Source: Prostheceraeus crozeri (Eukaryota > Platyhelminthes > Polycladida > Euryleptidae). Taken from it: 64,000 nt of DNA. The notes below the pieces were generated by a model that saw only the letters and a list, made by a program, of their open reading frames with translations, had not been told where the DNA came from and made no database searches. The stretch is taken from assembly GCA_907163375.1 (NCBI GenBank), contig CAJQUW010012913.1:101692-165691 (forward strand), read 5' to 3'. Below are positions 22,421 through 33,764 of the stretch, one piece after another. Both the position numbers and the translations under genes were made by a program. Numbering within the stretch: the stretch's first letter is position 1; every line of letters starts with the position of its first letter.

Positions 22421-25400
22421 ATAAACCTGCATGTCTGGAATTTCGACTAATCCTTCATCCGTTTCACTTGATTTTGCTCAACTTAGAACATACAAATAGC
22501 AATGTTAATAGAGAATTTCATTCCATAGACTGGCACAGTCTTATGAGATAAGTCAAGACATCTGGCATCGTCATTAAGTCTTAAAGCGTCAACGTGTTAC
22601 ATGTGCAACACCTAGTGTGCAATGCATTAGCGAGACACGAGATCCCATTTGGCGAGCATCACACATTGAGCCCACAGGCCAAATTCCATTAAACATGTGG
22701 AAGATTGATTAACGTAGTGGACTTTGTTCGCAGATTTAGAGGAGAACAGATAAACTGCTTTCCCTAATTCACGCTGACGGCGTTGAAGCCCGTCGATCGG
22801 TGTTTACTTTGATGACAACTTGCGATAAAAAGGCAAGAAATGTATTGACCAGATGGGATGATTTTGACCATTTGATGAGTATGCTCATGTGTATAACATG
22901 TATGTGTGCTAAGTCCATTTTGAGATAAATTGATGTCGACATCATTCAACAGCAATTCTGTAGGGCAATTCTGTACTAACAAGACCCCTTACAACTTTAC
23001 AAGAAACAACTTGTCGATGCCATGATACTGATCAACATTAGCCTGATTGATGTCAGCAACGTCGTAATAGCTGAAGCATTCCGTCAAATTGGTATCAAGC
23101 ATCGTTGCTTGCCTAATCAATGGGCGTGAGCGTGGAGACTCCACAATGTGACAATCATCACACGTACTTGGATAAATAATCTTAAGATATGACTTCACTA
23201 TACAATAATTTTAGAAGATATATCCACAGCATGTAGCCTAGAGTAGCCTACTACTATTTAACTATCTATTATCGATGCATGACTACACTAGTGACCAGTC
23301 CAGACACTTGGAATGACTTTTGTCCTCTAAATCAATGTGTGCCTCCTCCGTAAATAGCTGTAACTGAGTGGAGACTATCCAAAATTGTGTGTAACATTTT
23401 AAAATGTGTGTCCACATTTAGTCTAGATACAAGTTGAGCATTTCAGGCACTTACTTACGCATTGTCTGAAATTTCGGAAGTTATTTGTAGCCTACATGTA
23501 ATCAATTCAAATGAATTTCCTGAAAATATCTCATTTATCTTACAAATAATCATTTATCTTTACAGGTTAAGTTGCACAAAGATCATAATATCTTTGTCTC
23601 AAACCTGAAGCTAGATATCGTCAACCATGGAAGTGGGCAGTCTATGGTCAGAGACTGCCTTACGATTGCATTCTCCTGTCAATTCATGGGAACCCATAGT
23701 GCGCATGGAATCGCCAGCAATGCCCATGCTAATGCCCCGGTAAAGCCGGCAATACCTCGGGATTTCGCAAATTCATTGATTAGTAAGTCTGATCTGATGC
23801 CTATTTCAAAGATCCGAAGAAACATGATCCATAAAAGAAATATAGCTGATTTCTGAAAGTTTTATGGACTATTTGTTGAGATGATAATCAGGAAATAGGT
23901 CATCATTTCCATGCAGTAAACGCAAGGGGCACCCTATACTCAACACCTTAATTAAGTGAAACAAAGTAAAAAGTGATTACTGAGGACATCATCCTGATGA
24001 AATGATCTCTTGAAAATATGACATGTAGGGCCTGCGATCTCGATATCAAAATTTTTATCTTGTATTGTACAAATCAGCACGCTGTGCTAAGTTAATCTTA
24101 GTAACTTAATTAGCTCTCTTAGATTAAAAAAAGACAATCATCCATGTACGGATACCTAGCGTTCGGCTTTATTTTAATGCGAAATCTATAGGGTAGGCCA
24201 GAAGAATAGCTATGTATTTCCTTATCATTTAAGGTATAAATCACTGCCTTGATGTTTATTATCCATTAGTTATGTGGGCAGATGAATTCTTCATGTGGTC
24301 ACATGATTTTTTGTCATTATTTTGAAATTCAATTAAGAAGCGATACCATTTTTAAAAAATTATGTGATCATTTATGTTAATTTATGTCAATTTTTTAAAT
24401 TCTCTTCTTTTTTTAAACTGTCTTAAATTTTTCATTCTTCATTCTCGAAAGTGACTGCCACTGTTGGAAGCACAAGCACTTAGTTTTCACTCCTCCATGA
24501 GATTTAGTTAATTAATTTTGACACAATGTCCTATCAAAGCTAAAGAAAGGTTCAAAAAGTTCGCAATGACTTACTTTTAGAATGTCGAGCTACATGTCGT
24601 TTGTGATTCCTAGATGAAATTGTCTATTATTTCAAATCAGGGCGTCGATGAGACCACTCAATTGCACCTCTATTCATACATTTTCTTGGGCTCTGCAGGT
24701 CCATCTTTTGTCTCACTGCTCAAATGGTGTGGGACATCTTTTGAAATTATGGTGTTATTTCAAAGTACAACTTAGTATTAAAGTCATAATAAAGTTTCAA
24801 AACATTATCAAAATAATCAGAATTCATCTGACCATATAACTGATGGGTCATAAATTATTAAAGAAGTGAATGCTACCTTATCATAAAGAAACATATTTAA
24901 CGGTTGCTTCTGGCCCACTTTATACAACACATGCAATCATCTTTCGGTTTTACATTAAATTTGATTGAATAAATGAATGAAGAAAAGTCTGCCGCTATGC
25001 AATATCACTTATGACATCACTTACAATATCACTCGCAATTATATCATTATCATTCTTTCTCTGACTGACCTTTCAAATAAGCAAGCGAGGGTCTATTCAT
25101 AGAGATGATTTTTCTTCTCTTGATAAGAATATAGGCCAAATTACATGATAGAGATCTGAGACCATGCACCGCCACCACAGCATTTTTGTCTGATAGGAAA
25201 TGTGAATTAACCATATGCGCACATACATGTAAGTTTTGACGGGGTTCAATTTGGTATTAAAATTAAAGTTAATAATGGTTTGTAAAGCTTGGCTCATGTT
25301 TACCTTATCTCCTCTCTGATGTTGCTAAAGAAGGCGACAAATTAGGAGCATAAACTCTATCAATTATAGAAATGATGCTTAATTCTGTAATTCCAGTGGC

Positions 25401-25510
25401 ACCACAAGTTGCATTGCAAATGCTAGAAAAACTAATTGCTATTTTCTAGTTGCATTGTATTCGAATTGCATAAAGGCATTATGGTAGGGATCCACGTATC
25501 CGGTTTGGTA
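22421..25510. other. mostly gene-free stretch
   Basis: Apart from a candidate exon at 23566-23782 there is nothing I can support. The sequence is AT-rich with scattered splice-like signals. It may be intron of a host gene whose last exon is near 27.4 kb. Confidence 0.4.
23566..23782 (+). CDS. candidate host exon
   Basis: A frame of 72 codons is exactly bounded by a good acceptor (ATCTTTACAG) and a good donor (GTAAGTC). It reads VKLHKDHNIFVSNLKLDIVN, then FSCQFMGTHSAHGIASN, and ends AIPRDFANSLI. The exon starts in phase 0 and ends in phase 1. No domain is recognised. The opposite strand is also open over part of it and gives a hydrophobic stretch, so the call could be wrong. Confidence 0.3.
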
Positions 25511-25812
25511 ATGAAAGGAAAAAGAGGTTCAACTTCGACGGATACAATTGTATTAGCAACACAAGACGTTTCGCTCTGAGAGCTTGGTCACTTGTGATTT
25601 GACATTTGCACAGAAGCATTGCAAGACCAGCACTGAGGACTGTTTACTACATAGAAAACAATATATTTCTATGGTTTACTAACTGTTAGATAAAAAGATG
25701 ATAGGTAGATAGTACTAAGAACAAAGCTAGAGAGTAGAGAGATAAATGAAATTATTTACAAAAAAGTTAGTAAACAATGGAGTTAAGCATGGAAGTACAG
25801 AAAAGGTAAAAT

Positions 25813-26355
25813 TCACTTGTACACAACATTTTTACCTATACAATGATTCATAAGTACAGATGGAGGAACTTTGGCTATGTACAACGACTCGAGATTACGT
25901 CTCTTATCACAGTTTTTAACATTCTCATGCAAGATGTCCCACAAAATGTTATCACTACAAATAGTATCCCTATAATGTACATCTTTAAAGTGCATCTTAA
26001 CAGCAGAAAAATTGCTGCTATGAGACGTGTGCTCTTTGATTCTCGTTTGAACCGATCTACCGGTTTCGCCTACATACACCATATGGCAGAGCTTACAAGT
26101 AATTTTATAAACAACAAATTTTTTATTACAAATTTGCTTGCGAGCAGAAGAAGCACATGTAGCACAGTTGTCTTTGCATCTCTTGGATTCTTTCGGGGGA
26201 TGACAGAGTCTCTTGACACTGTTTCCAGAGGTGAAACACAACTTCACTTTTTCGTTCAGATTCGTTCTCCTCAGTAAGTCCGACATCCTTCGTTTGTGGA
26301 TTTCATCCACGAAAGGAACTTTGAGGAAAAACGGAAAAAAACCAAAAGGAAACAA
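25813..26355 (-). CDS. Penelope-like GIY-YIG endonuclease C-terminus (left arm)
   Basis: 180 residues reading leftward. The sequence shows SDLLRRTNLNEKVKLCF, a cysteine knuckle with C-x4-C-x2-C spacing (CKDNCATC), then VVYKITCKLCHMVYVGET with GRSVQTRIKEHTSHSS, which is the GIY-YIG core with its Arg and His. VHYRDTICSDNILWDILHEN and ESLYIAKVPP follow. This is the endonuclease end of a Penelope-like polyprotein. The reverse transcriptase that should precede it is absent because the copy stops at the palindrome centre. The first residues (FPFGFFPFFLKVPF) read through the spacer. Confidence 0.8.
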   Translation of the reverse strand: MFPFGFFPFFLKVPFVDEIHKRRMSDLLRRTNLNEKVKLCFTSGNSVKRLCHPPKESKRCKDNCATCASSARKQICNKKFVVYKITCKLCHMVYVGETGRSVQTRIKEHTSHSSNFSAVKMHFKDVHYRDTICSDNILWDILHENVKNCDKRRNLESLYIAKVPPSVLMNHCIGKNVVYK

Positions 26356-26390
26356 ATTCGAAGAAACCGTTTTTCCTCAAAGTTCCTTTC

Positions 26391-26888
26391 GTGGATGAAA
26401 TCCACAAACGAAGGATGTCGGACTTACTGAGGAGAACGAATCTGAACGAAAAAGTGAAGTTGTGTTTCACCTCTGGAAACAGTGTCAAGAGACTCTGTCA
26501 TCCCCCGAAAGAATCCAAGAGATGCAAAGACAACTGTGCTACATGTGCTTCTTCTGCTCGCAAGCAAATTTGTAATAAAAAATTTGTTGTTTATAAAATT
26601 ACTTGTAAGCTCTGCCATATGGTGTATGTAGGCGAAACCGGTAGATCGGTTCAAACGAGAATCAAAGAGCACACGTCTCATAGCAGCAATTTTTCTGCTG
26701 TTAAGATGCACTTTAAAGATGTACATTATAGGGATACTATTTGTAGTGATAACATTTTGTGGGACATCTTGCATGAGAATGTTAAAAACTGTGATAAGAG
26801 ACGTAATCTCGAGTCGTTGTACATAGCCAAAGTTCCTCCATCTGTACTTATGAATCATTGTATAGGTAAAAATGTTGTGTACAAGTGA
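26391..26888 (+). CDS. Penelope-like GIY-YIG endonuclease C-terminus (right arm)
   Basis: 165 residues, identical to the left-arm protein over their shared length. They read rightward and end in TGA at 26886-26888. The frame is open at its upstream side up to the palindrome centre, with no natural ATG, so it is a 5'-truncated element rather than a complete gene. The domain is that of the left arm. Confidence 0.8.
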   Translation: MDEIHKRRMSDLLRRTNLNEKVKLCFTSGNSVKRLCHPPKESKRCKDNCATCASSARKQICNKKFVVYKITCKLCHMVYVGETGRSVQTRIKEHTSHSSNFSAVKMHFKDVHYRDTICSDNILWDILHENVKNCDKRRNLESLYIAKVPPSVLMNHCIGKNVVYK

Positions 26889-27378
26889 ATTTTACCTTTT
26901 CTGTACTTCCATGCTTAACTCCATTGTTTACTAACTTTTTTGTAAATAATTTCATTTATCTCTCTACTCTCTAGCTTTGTTCTTAGTACTATCTACCTAT
27001 CATCTTTTTATCTAACAGTTAGTAAACCATAGAAATATATTGTTTTCTATGTAGTAAACAGTCCTCAATGCTGGTCTTGCAATGCTTCTGTGCAAATGTC
27101 AAATCACAAGTGACCAAGCTCTCAGAGAGAAACGTCTTGTGTTGCTAATACAATTGTATCCGTCGAAGTTGAACCTCTTTTTCCTTGAATTGCTTAAAGA
27201 CTTACAATATTCAATAGTTCTATGTAAATTCAAACAATAATAATTACTAAATACTCTTCAATTGGAATAGTTTGCATTATTTTTCATTCAGATGAAGTTA
27301 ATCTATACAAAATGTTTATATTCTGCCATTAACTTATTATTTATCGTATATTTATCATTCATCTCTTGTTTGTTACAG

Positions 27379-27485
27379 GCCTAGTCCAACATCATCACCT
27401 TATGGAGCAGAGGGAAGTGTGGAAAGTGATCTCCAAGAAACTTTACAGTGAATCAAAAATGCTGAAAAGACAAAATAAAAGATAA
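27379..27485 (+). CDS. candidate last exon of a host gene
   Basis: A TTGTTACAG acceptor opens the exon at 27379. Two frames are possible. One gives PSPTSSPYGAEGSVESDLQE and stops at 27449-27451. The other gives LVQHHHLMEQREVWKVISKK with a basic tail and stops near 27485. The second matches the phase left by the candidate exon at 23566-23782. An AATAAA lies at about 27474. No domain is recognised, and the frame is undecided. Confidence 0.3.
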
Positions 27486-27853
27486 AAAATCAATGATTTT
27501 TTGTGAATAATGACGTTTTATGAATGATCATGAAATACGCTTCATAATAGTGCTCTATACATAATGTAGACTGATTATTAGATTAACGTTTCTGAGATAG
27601 CTACAATTATATTTGAAAAGTGAATTGTTCTTTGGGCAGGAGTTTCACCGAATTAGTAAAGGGCTTTAAAGAAAAATGCAAACGTCTCATGTACGTTTCA
27701 AGTTGATTATTGCCATTGTCTATGTCAACACTATTACAATCAGTAAAGCTAGCTTGATTATTGCTGATACTCGTGATCATATCAGACGTCACTATGCAAC
27801 GGTGAAGTTAGAAAGCAATAATGGGACCTACCAAAAATACTGAATTCCCAATA

Positions 27854-27905
27854 CAATAGGACAGGATTTCCCACAATTCAATAGGACAGGATTTCCCACA
27901 ATTCT
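27854..27905 (+). repeat. 26-bp tandem duplication
   Basis: CAATAGGACAGGATTTCCCA plus CAATT occurs twice in a row. Looser variants (CAATGGGACAAAACTTCCCA) continue to about 27985, so this is a short degenerate satellite-like tract. Confidence 0.6.
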
Positions 27906-28517
27906 ATGGGACAAACTGGTTCAATAGGCAATAGGAACCGATTTCCCTAAAATTCAATGGGACAAAACTTCCCAATAAAGCCATAGGATGAAGTTCCATA
28001 GCAATAGCACTGCTTGCTATAGGAAAGTTACAATAATTCCGTAGGAAGTTTCCTATAGGAGTGCCATAGATTTTGGTTAATCGGTAACTACAAGAGTGAT
28101 GTCAAAACAGAGGGAAAGGCTGACCAAGAAAATGTGATCATGAGCACTAAAATCGATGAAAATGATAGTTCATTTGGGGGGGGGGTGGCAACAAAGAGGA
28201 TAGCTACGGCGCTGATCAGCAGGTCCGAATTGTGTAAGAAAGTGAAATAAGATTTTCCAAACTAGCTTCACATTGGAAAAATCGTTACATGTACATGTAC
28301 AAGTACATGTAAAAAATCAACAAACATGTTTTTCATAGTGAATGAAATCGAATTTCTCAAATCTGACTGCAGATTCGAATTCCGCGAGGTCGAATTGCTA
28401 TATAGGCACTAATAAACCTCGACAGGCGACACTTCAATGGCAAATATCGGACAATATAGCTTCCTGCAGTGAAATTACTGGTTGTGTCTCATTTCAATTT
28501 CACCCGTTATGATCGCG

Positions 28518-28760
28518 GTAATACTCTATTCGGTACCGGTATGTTATTTTTGATACATTGTGATTGTTGTTTTTATTTGTCAAGACAGTGACTGGTAGCT
28601 ATATTATTCCTGTCATTCAACCTCAAATCATTCCGTCTGTTCAATTAACAGGAAAATATTTCTTAAATTCGCATTCAGTTATTGTACTCCAATTCAAGTG
28701 TGTAATTTGTGAAATTATAGTACTCTATTCGGTATGTTGTTTTTTGATACATTGTTTTTA
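28518..28760 (+). repeat. direct repeat pair around a 160-bp core
   Basis: TACTCTATTCGGTA ... TGTTATTTTTGATACATTG near 28521-28561 recurs near 28720-28757. This is either a local duplication or the two ends of a small insertion. Confidence 0.5.
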
Positions 28761-28769
28761 GAACTATAT

Positions 28770-28990
28770 GCGGACCTTAAAGGCGCGGATAGTAGTAATT
28801 TCGGACATATTGAGAAGGTCCGTTAAATATGGACCCCTTCAAAAATCGTACCCTCTAAATTATATGGACCCTAGGGTCCGTATATAGTGACTCTCCGGAC
28901 CCTGCAATACGGACCATTTAGGACCTTCAATACGGACCATTTTCTCTAACATTGTGGGTGTATTACACCCAGGTTGTCCTTTAGACCTTC
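28770..28990 (-). repeat. GGTCCGTAT-rich palindromic tract with hairpin repeat copy 3
   Basis: ATGCGGACC, GGTCCGTTAAATATGGACC, the palindrome ATGGACCCTAGGGTCC and repeated ATACGGACC/GGTCCGTAT units fill 28770-28945. The third copy of the GGTGTAATACACC hairpin and its GGACAACC lead follows in reverse at 28956-28990. The whole may be one decayed DNA element of which the 13.9-14.1 kb copies are other fragments. Confidence 0.45.
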
Positions 28991-30924
28991 CAGATTTCGA
29001 CGTCCTCTAACCGTTAAATAGGTTCACTTAAGTGAGCAATCTTTTATGACAACAAGTACAACAGTGATCACGGCACAAAACATCAGGACAACAAATAATT
29101 ATGCCATGCGTGCCTAGAATTGATATTGCACTATTTGAGGTCATTATCATAATATATTATTTTGCTTGCCTGAAATAGAAGGCGTTTTACAATAAACTGC
29201 AAGTAGTAATGGTCATCTTTTAAAAAAATTGTGCAACTAATCTGCTTACACTTTAAGATTGCCAACTCGCAACCATTTCAGAAAATGTAGACCTTAAAAT
29301 CTTTCATCAATGTCTTTTCCCATGAAGCTGAATTTGCCAATCATACTACTCTTCTTCTCATACTAATTTTCTTCATAAAAGTTATATGTAAGATTCAATT
29401 CAAATTTCCAAAATTTGCGGAAGTGCTTTCGAATTCATTTTTCTCGACTACGCCGTGAGCGCGGTACCGCGTATATACTGTATTTTGAATGCTGATATTA
29501 TGAATTATTGACCTCGATCAAATGCACAGTTATATTTTCAGTCTCATCAGTTGAGGGTAGTGCAAGCTTTTTTGTCTCACACCATTTTGTGTCGGCAAAA
29601 TATGGGGAAGTGGCTTTTTCAGCCCTCATTAACACTGAGACTTGATTTACCTTGAGATTTTCATTTCCTGAGACTTGACGGGACGTCCAGTGGACACCGT
29701 TCATAAATTCCTAGTTTTCTTGCCAGAACAGGTGTCACAACATTAAGAACAAACACGTAGAAGATAAAGTTAGCGTGCATAAGGAATATTTTCAGTTTTA
29801 ATCTTTTGAGTGTGATCAGCTTCTTTAGAAAGCATAAAGGACATTACACTGTCTTGAACAATATCACCCGTATCAGGAGACGGTTTCGCTTGTTTGACGA
29901 ATTGATGAAAGTGAAATCTTTAGATGCATATTTATGTAGGCCTTCACTACCTTTAATTTATCAAACTACATCAGAACAGATCTATTGGAAAACAGTTCAT
30001 AACGGGTACCTCACTTGAACAGATCTTTTGATTAGATTCTTTAGAGAGAAGAGGCCAAATATTCAATTTAGGCCTCTAAATATCTATCTTCTATTAAGGC
30101 CCTCCAAATATTGAATTTACAGAATTTGATGTCAAATAGCAAAATCTGTTAAGCTTCGGATTGCTTTTAGTCCATTCGATTCTCTTTGAGAAAATGCCAT
30201 TTGAAGAGGTTTGCACATTTTTAATTGCATTGGGTAATGCTTGGACTTCTAATAAGTGAGATAATTAATTGTATTCTGATAAATTAACTTCTAGCTTCTA
30301 TATACTAGCGTTTTGCTTTAAAAGGTAATCATCCAAAAGATATAGGAAGCCAAAATGTATGCATTTTCTATTTTCGAAATAGTTCACAATAAATTTGCAG
30401 ATGTCAAAGCCAACTCAAGCTGCTCTACGTAGAATCTGCACTTGAATAATACAAATTCAGGCAGATGCTGAAAGCTCCTTTATCTGAATTCACTTTACAT
30501 GTGCGGTATATTTTGTTTTGCTTGTGAGATATTCCGGTGGCAGGACTGGCTATCTCATGATATCACTTACCCACAGCTAAACTGTTATCTTACTTGATAT
30601 CACTCTAGCTACAAAACATATGCTACGGCATGATTTTCACAGTTATATAATTTCTATTGAATAGGATTATACAGGCCTTCATGAGATATTGAATAACAAT
30701 CATAAAGTGCAGTTTAAGAATATGCTTATCTGTCCATACCAGTTTGGGCAAAAATGTTGGGTTAGATCTGACCCCAATTATTTCCACAAACGGTCAAAAA
30801 CCCAAGACAAACCAATCCAAGGTTAAAATACTTGGGTTTTGAAACCCGTTTCAAAAATCTGCCCCTTATTTACCTGTCAGTGCTCTCGTTGCAGGTATTC
30901 CTACTCCTACTAGTAGTAAGCGAA
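28991..30924. other. gene-free flank left of the Polinton
   Basis: No supported gene. An AAAACCCAAG / CTTGGGTTTT hairpin lies near 30805-30840. Nothing in this flank resembles the capsid gene found on the other side of the Polinton. Confidence 0.5.
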
Positions 30925-31333
30925 AGTAATGGGCAAAAGACCGTTCCAGGACACCTAAAATTCAAAAAATAGTATCTTTAAAAACGACATAAATTCATAA
31001 ATTTGAACCCTTTTTCAGGTTTTTAAGACCTAAATACATGAATTTAGTCCATTCAAAAAGTACCATTTTTTCAAAAATGGTACTTTTTAAAAACGACATA
31101 AATTCATGAATTTGAACCCTTTTTCAGGTTATGAAGACCTAAATTCACAAATTTGGGCGTTTTTAAAAATACCCAATTTTTCAAATTTTTCAAAATCTCA
31201 AATTTGAGAATTACAATTTTCACCCCCGCCAAAATCATGACCGTTCTAGGACACCGAAAATTAGTATTTTTAAAAACGTCTTTTAAATCCATTTTTCAGG
31301 TTTTTAAAATATATCATGTGACTAAAAATATTT
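30925..31333 (+). repeat. left terminal inverted repeat of Polinton A
   Basis: About 409 bp built of recurring pieces (GACCGTTCCAGGACACC; AAAAACGACATAAATTCATG; CCTTTTTCAGG). It matches the reverse complement of 48617-49107 with high identity but lacks one internal block that the right copy and the 60.9-kb copy both have. Confidence 0.85.
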
Positions 31334-31604
31334 GAAGGAATTGACATATTCTTAACAATAAGTTTAGGTACTTTTACAATTGTCATTCAATTGTAGAGAA
31401 CATCTGCTTCTCGCATTTATGAATAAAATGCATTTCAGTGTAAGGAGCTGTGTCCTCCAACTCAAACATTTGAAAGGAAACAATGTATGAAAGAACAAAC
31501 AGCTGCTACACCCACTTAGACACTTGTAAGACGTGAAATATATAACCAGCAAATCCTACTCCGGCTGCAATGCCGTGAAATAATACACAACAACAATAAT
31601 CGAT

Positions 31605-32109
31605 ATGGCTATTTCAAACAATTGTGCTGAAGACTTATTTAATTTAACAGTGTTTCTTGTCAGTGAAGGTTGTGTCAAAACGCTCTCGTCATATATTTCT
31701 CAAATGAGACAAGATCAATTTGAAGATAGAAGAAAACAATCGTTGCCAGGGAGGATGAAAAAATTACGGGAGGAATTCAATAGGAATATATTTTGAGAGG
31801 TATGAATTTACAGATACTTTGAGTGATTTCATAGAGCCAAATGGTGGAGAGAATAATACAATTGTAAACTTACACAAATTCTTGTTGCATGAAAAAAGAA
31901 ACAATTCACTCAGTGTTATGTGTAAAATTTTTATCGGTAAGCACTATCTGCTCTCTGTTTGTGATAATGACAAGTCTTATTTTTATAGTCTCTTGAAGCA
32001 AAATCATATCAATTATTCACGCACCGAAGTTTCATTTGTTATGAAATTAGGTAAATTAGCAGACAAATTTCCTACGCTTTGTTGGGTGTCTGTTTCTCTT
32101 GTACTTTAA
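31605..32109 (+). CDS. short unrecognised Polinton frames
   Basis: Two short plus-strand frames (31605-31796 and 31819-32109) with a Polinton-like AT-rich codon style. The second reads FLLHEKRNNSLSVMCKIFIG and FVMKLGKLADKFPTLCW. No domain is recognised. They lie between the left terminal repeat and the protease, a place where Polintons often carry variable accessory genes. Confidence 0.35.
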
Positions 32110-32473
32110 AAGTCACGACCTAATGTTAACGGAAGATTGACTTCATTGTGTAAAGCAATTATGTGACATTCCAAATGATTCCATTCTTCTCCCAAACAAT
32201 GGTGCGTCATTTAGCGATAATACCGCGCTGACATATTCAATGGAATTTGGATGTTAAACTCCGCTATTGTTATTGCGATACGGCCGCAAGACACTTTATT
32301 TTCAATGTTAGACCATTATATTCTCTTGAATAATGGTGCGCCATTCAGCTAAAATACTGCGCCATTCAACTAATCAAATGAACGCGTTGACATTAGACGC
32401 GCTGTGAAGAACATTTATCATTCTTGAAACCCCTCTGTTTTATATGCAATGTAAATACAATAGAGTGTTTCAA

Positions 32474-32778
32474 CCAATGAAACCTTGTCCACTCGTGGAC
32501 AGAAATCCTATTGTTTAGAAAACTTGTATCTTATATGCAATGCTATTTCCTGTTTTATATGCAATGTTATTTTCTGTTTTATATGCAATGCTATTTTCTG
32601 TTTTATATGCAATGCTATTTCCTGTTTTATATGCAATGTTATTTCCTGTTTTATATGCAATGTTATTTCCTTTTTTATATGCAATTGTTATTTCCTGTTT
32701 TCAATCATTTTCATTATGTTGTTATATGACGTCATTTTTCTCTCATCCAATGAAACCTTGTCCTCGCGTGGACAAATT
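32474..32778 (+). repeat. 24-bp tandem array between two copies of a hairpin motif
   Basis: About seven units of TATATGCAATGYTATTTYCT plus GTTT run from 32525 to 32700. Because the unit is 24 bp, all three forward frames stay open, giving repeats such as FYMQCYFL. The array is bracketed by AATGAAACCTTGTCCACTCG (32477) and AATGAAACCTTGTCCTCGCG (32750). Each bracket leads into a GTCC...GGAC hairpin. Confidence 0.75.
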
Positions 32779-32906
32779 TACATGTATTTCAATGTATCCA
32801 AATTGAATGTATGCAAAGTGGATGTAACCAAATTGAAATATCCATGTGTTGTTTTTAATTTCTCATTTACGGGAATATAATAGAAACATTGTATCTTCTA
32901 TAAAAA

Positions 32907-33088
32907 TGAGAAACATCAGAGACTTCCAAAAAATATACGGCAAACAAACTACGAATTTCGATTTAAATGAGATTGCTAAGCAATTGGGAATAAAGAATTT
33001 TCACAGATTGATGAGTAATGAATTACTATTGATAAAAGATGTGCGTAACACTAACTCTACTAATACAATGCAACAATGTAACGTTTAA
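32907..33088 (+). CDS. partial duplicate of the protease N-terminus
   Basis: The frame starting MRNIRDFQKIYGKQTTNFDL followed by IAKQLGIKNFHRLM is a diverged copy of the first 45 residues of the protease at 33328. The catalytic part is not present, so this is an old local duplication remnant. Confidence 0.6.
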
Positions 33089-33121
33089 ATTTAGATTAAA
33101 TTAAATCATTTCAAAATTGAA

Positions 33122-33290
33122 TAAGTAGTAAAGAAAGACATCATTAGAGACCAGTTTTAAATCAATACCCCCCAAGTAGTAAGGAAAGTCATCATTATAA
33201 AAATGTTTTAAATCAATACCCCCTTCTGACTAAGTAGTAAGGAAAGACATCATTAGAGAACAGTTTTAAATCAATACCGCCCCCCTCTGA
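33122..33290 (+). repeat. three-copy upstream repeat of the protease gene
   Basis: AAGTAGTAAGGAAAGACATC with a following TTTTAAATCAATACCCCC occurs at about 33126, 33174 and 33233. The third Polinton (62.3 kb) has a single copy at the same place. This is probably the promoter-proximal region, amplified here. Confidence 0.6.
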
Positions 33291-33327
33291 CTTCTAGGGG
33301 TCCCTTAAGAAATTTTTTTATTATAAA

Positions 33328-33753
33328 ATGAGCAACATAAATGAGTTTTTGAAATTATATGGAACACAAACGACAACGAATTTCGACCTAAAGAAAATCG
33401 CTAATCAATTGGGAATAAAGAATTTTCACATATTGATGAGGGATGAATTACAATTCCTAAAAAATAGGCCATCAATAACTGTAAATTTCATAACAAATCT
33501 TCATACGTCAGATGAAAAAGGTGTACATTGGTCAGCAGGCGTTAAAAATCATCAGCAGAACTATTATTTTGATTCATACGGTTTGCCCCCTACAAATGAA
33601 GTAAAAGAATTACTTGGAACGGGAACATACAATACGTTTCAAATTCAAACACCAGGCACTACCTATTGTGGACAATTATGTTTATACGTTTTGTACAAAT
33701 TACAAAAAGGAGTATCATTTCTAGATATTATGTTAGAGTTAAACAATCTATAA
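33328..33753 (+). CDS. Polinton adenain-like cysteine protease (PRO)
   Basis: 141 residues, starting at ATG after an A/T-rich leader. The C48/adenain-type triad is visible: GVHWSAG (His), YYFDSYGLPP (Asp) and TYCGQLCLYVLYKLQ (oxyanion Gln and catalytic Cys). Such proteases process capsid proteins in Polintons, adenoviruses and virophages. The gene is short but of the expected size for the core domain. It is convergent with the integrase gene, which ends 12 bp away. A close relative is at 62389-62850. Confidence 0.85.
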   Translation: MSNINEFLKLYGTQTTTNFDLKKIANQLGIKNFHILMRDELQFLKNRPSITVNFITNLHTSDEKGVHWSAGVKNHQQNYYFDSYGLPPTNEVKELLGTGTYNTFQIQTPGTTYCGQLCLYVLYKLQKGVSFLDIMLELNNL

Positions 33754-33764
33754 CTCAAGCGAAG

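Larger units (their letters stand above)
25515..27187. repeat. near-perfect inverted pair of Penelope-like 3' ends
   Basis: Arms 25515-26334 and 26367-27187 are reverse complements over about 820 bp with only a few differences (for example near 25578 and 25638). They are separated by a 32-bp AG-rich spacer. Each arm carries a whole GIY-YIG endonuclease frame reading away from the centre, followed by the same 3' untranslated sequence. Penelope-like retroelements are known for head-to-head, 5'-truncated copies, which fits. The near identity means a very recent event or a foldback assembly artefact. Confidence 0.8.

Noticed and set aside
25843-26277. Plus-strand 144-residue frame in the left Penelope arm (and its mirror on the right)
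   Set aside because: It is the complement of the GIY-YIG coding frame and shows no domain.
32485-32880. Repetitive membrane-like protein (CFICN repeats)
   Set aside because: All three frames of the 24-bp array are open, so an open frame carries no evidence of coding.
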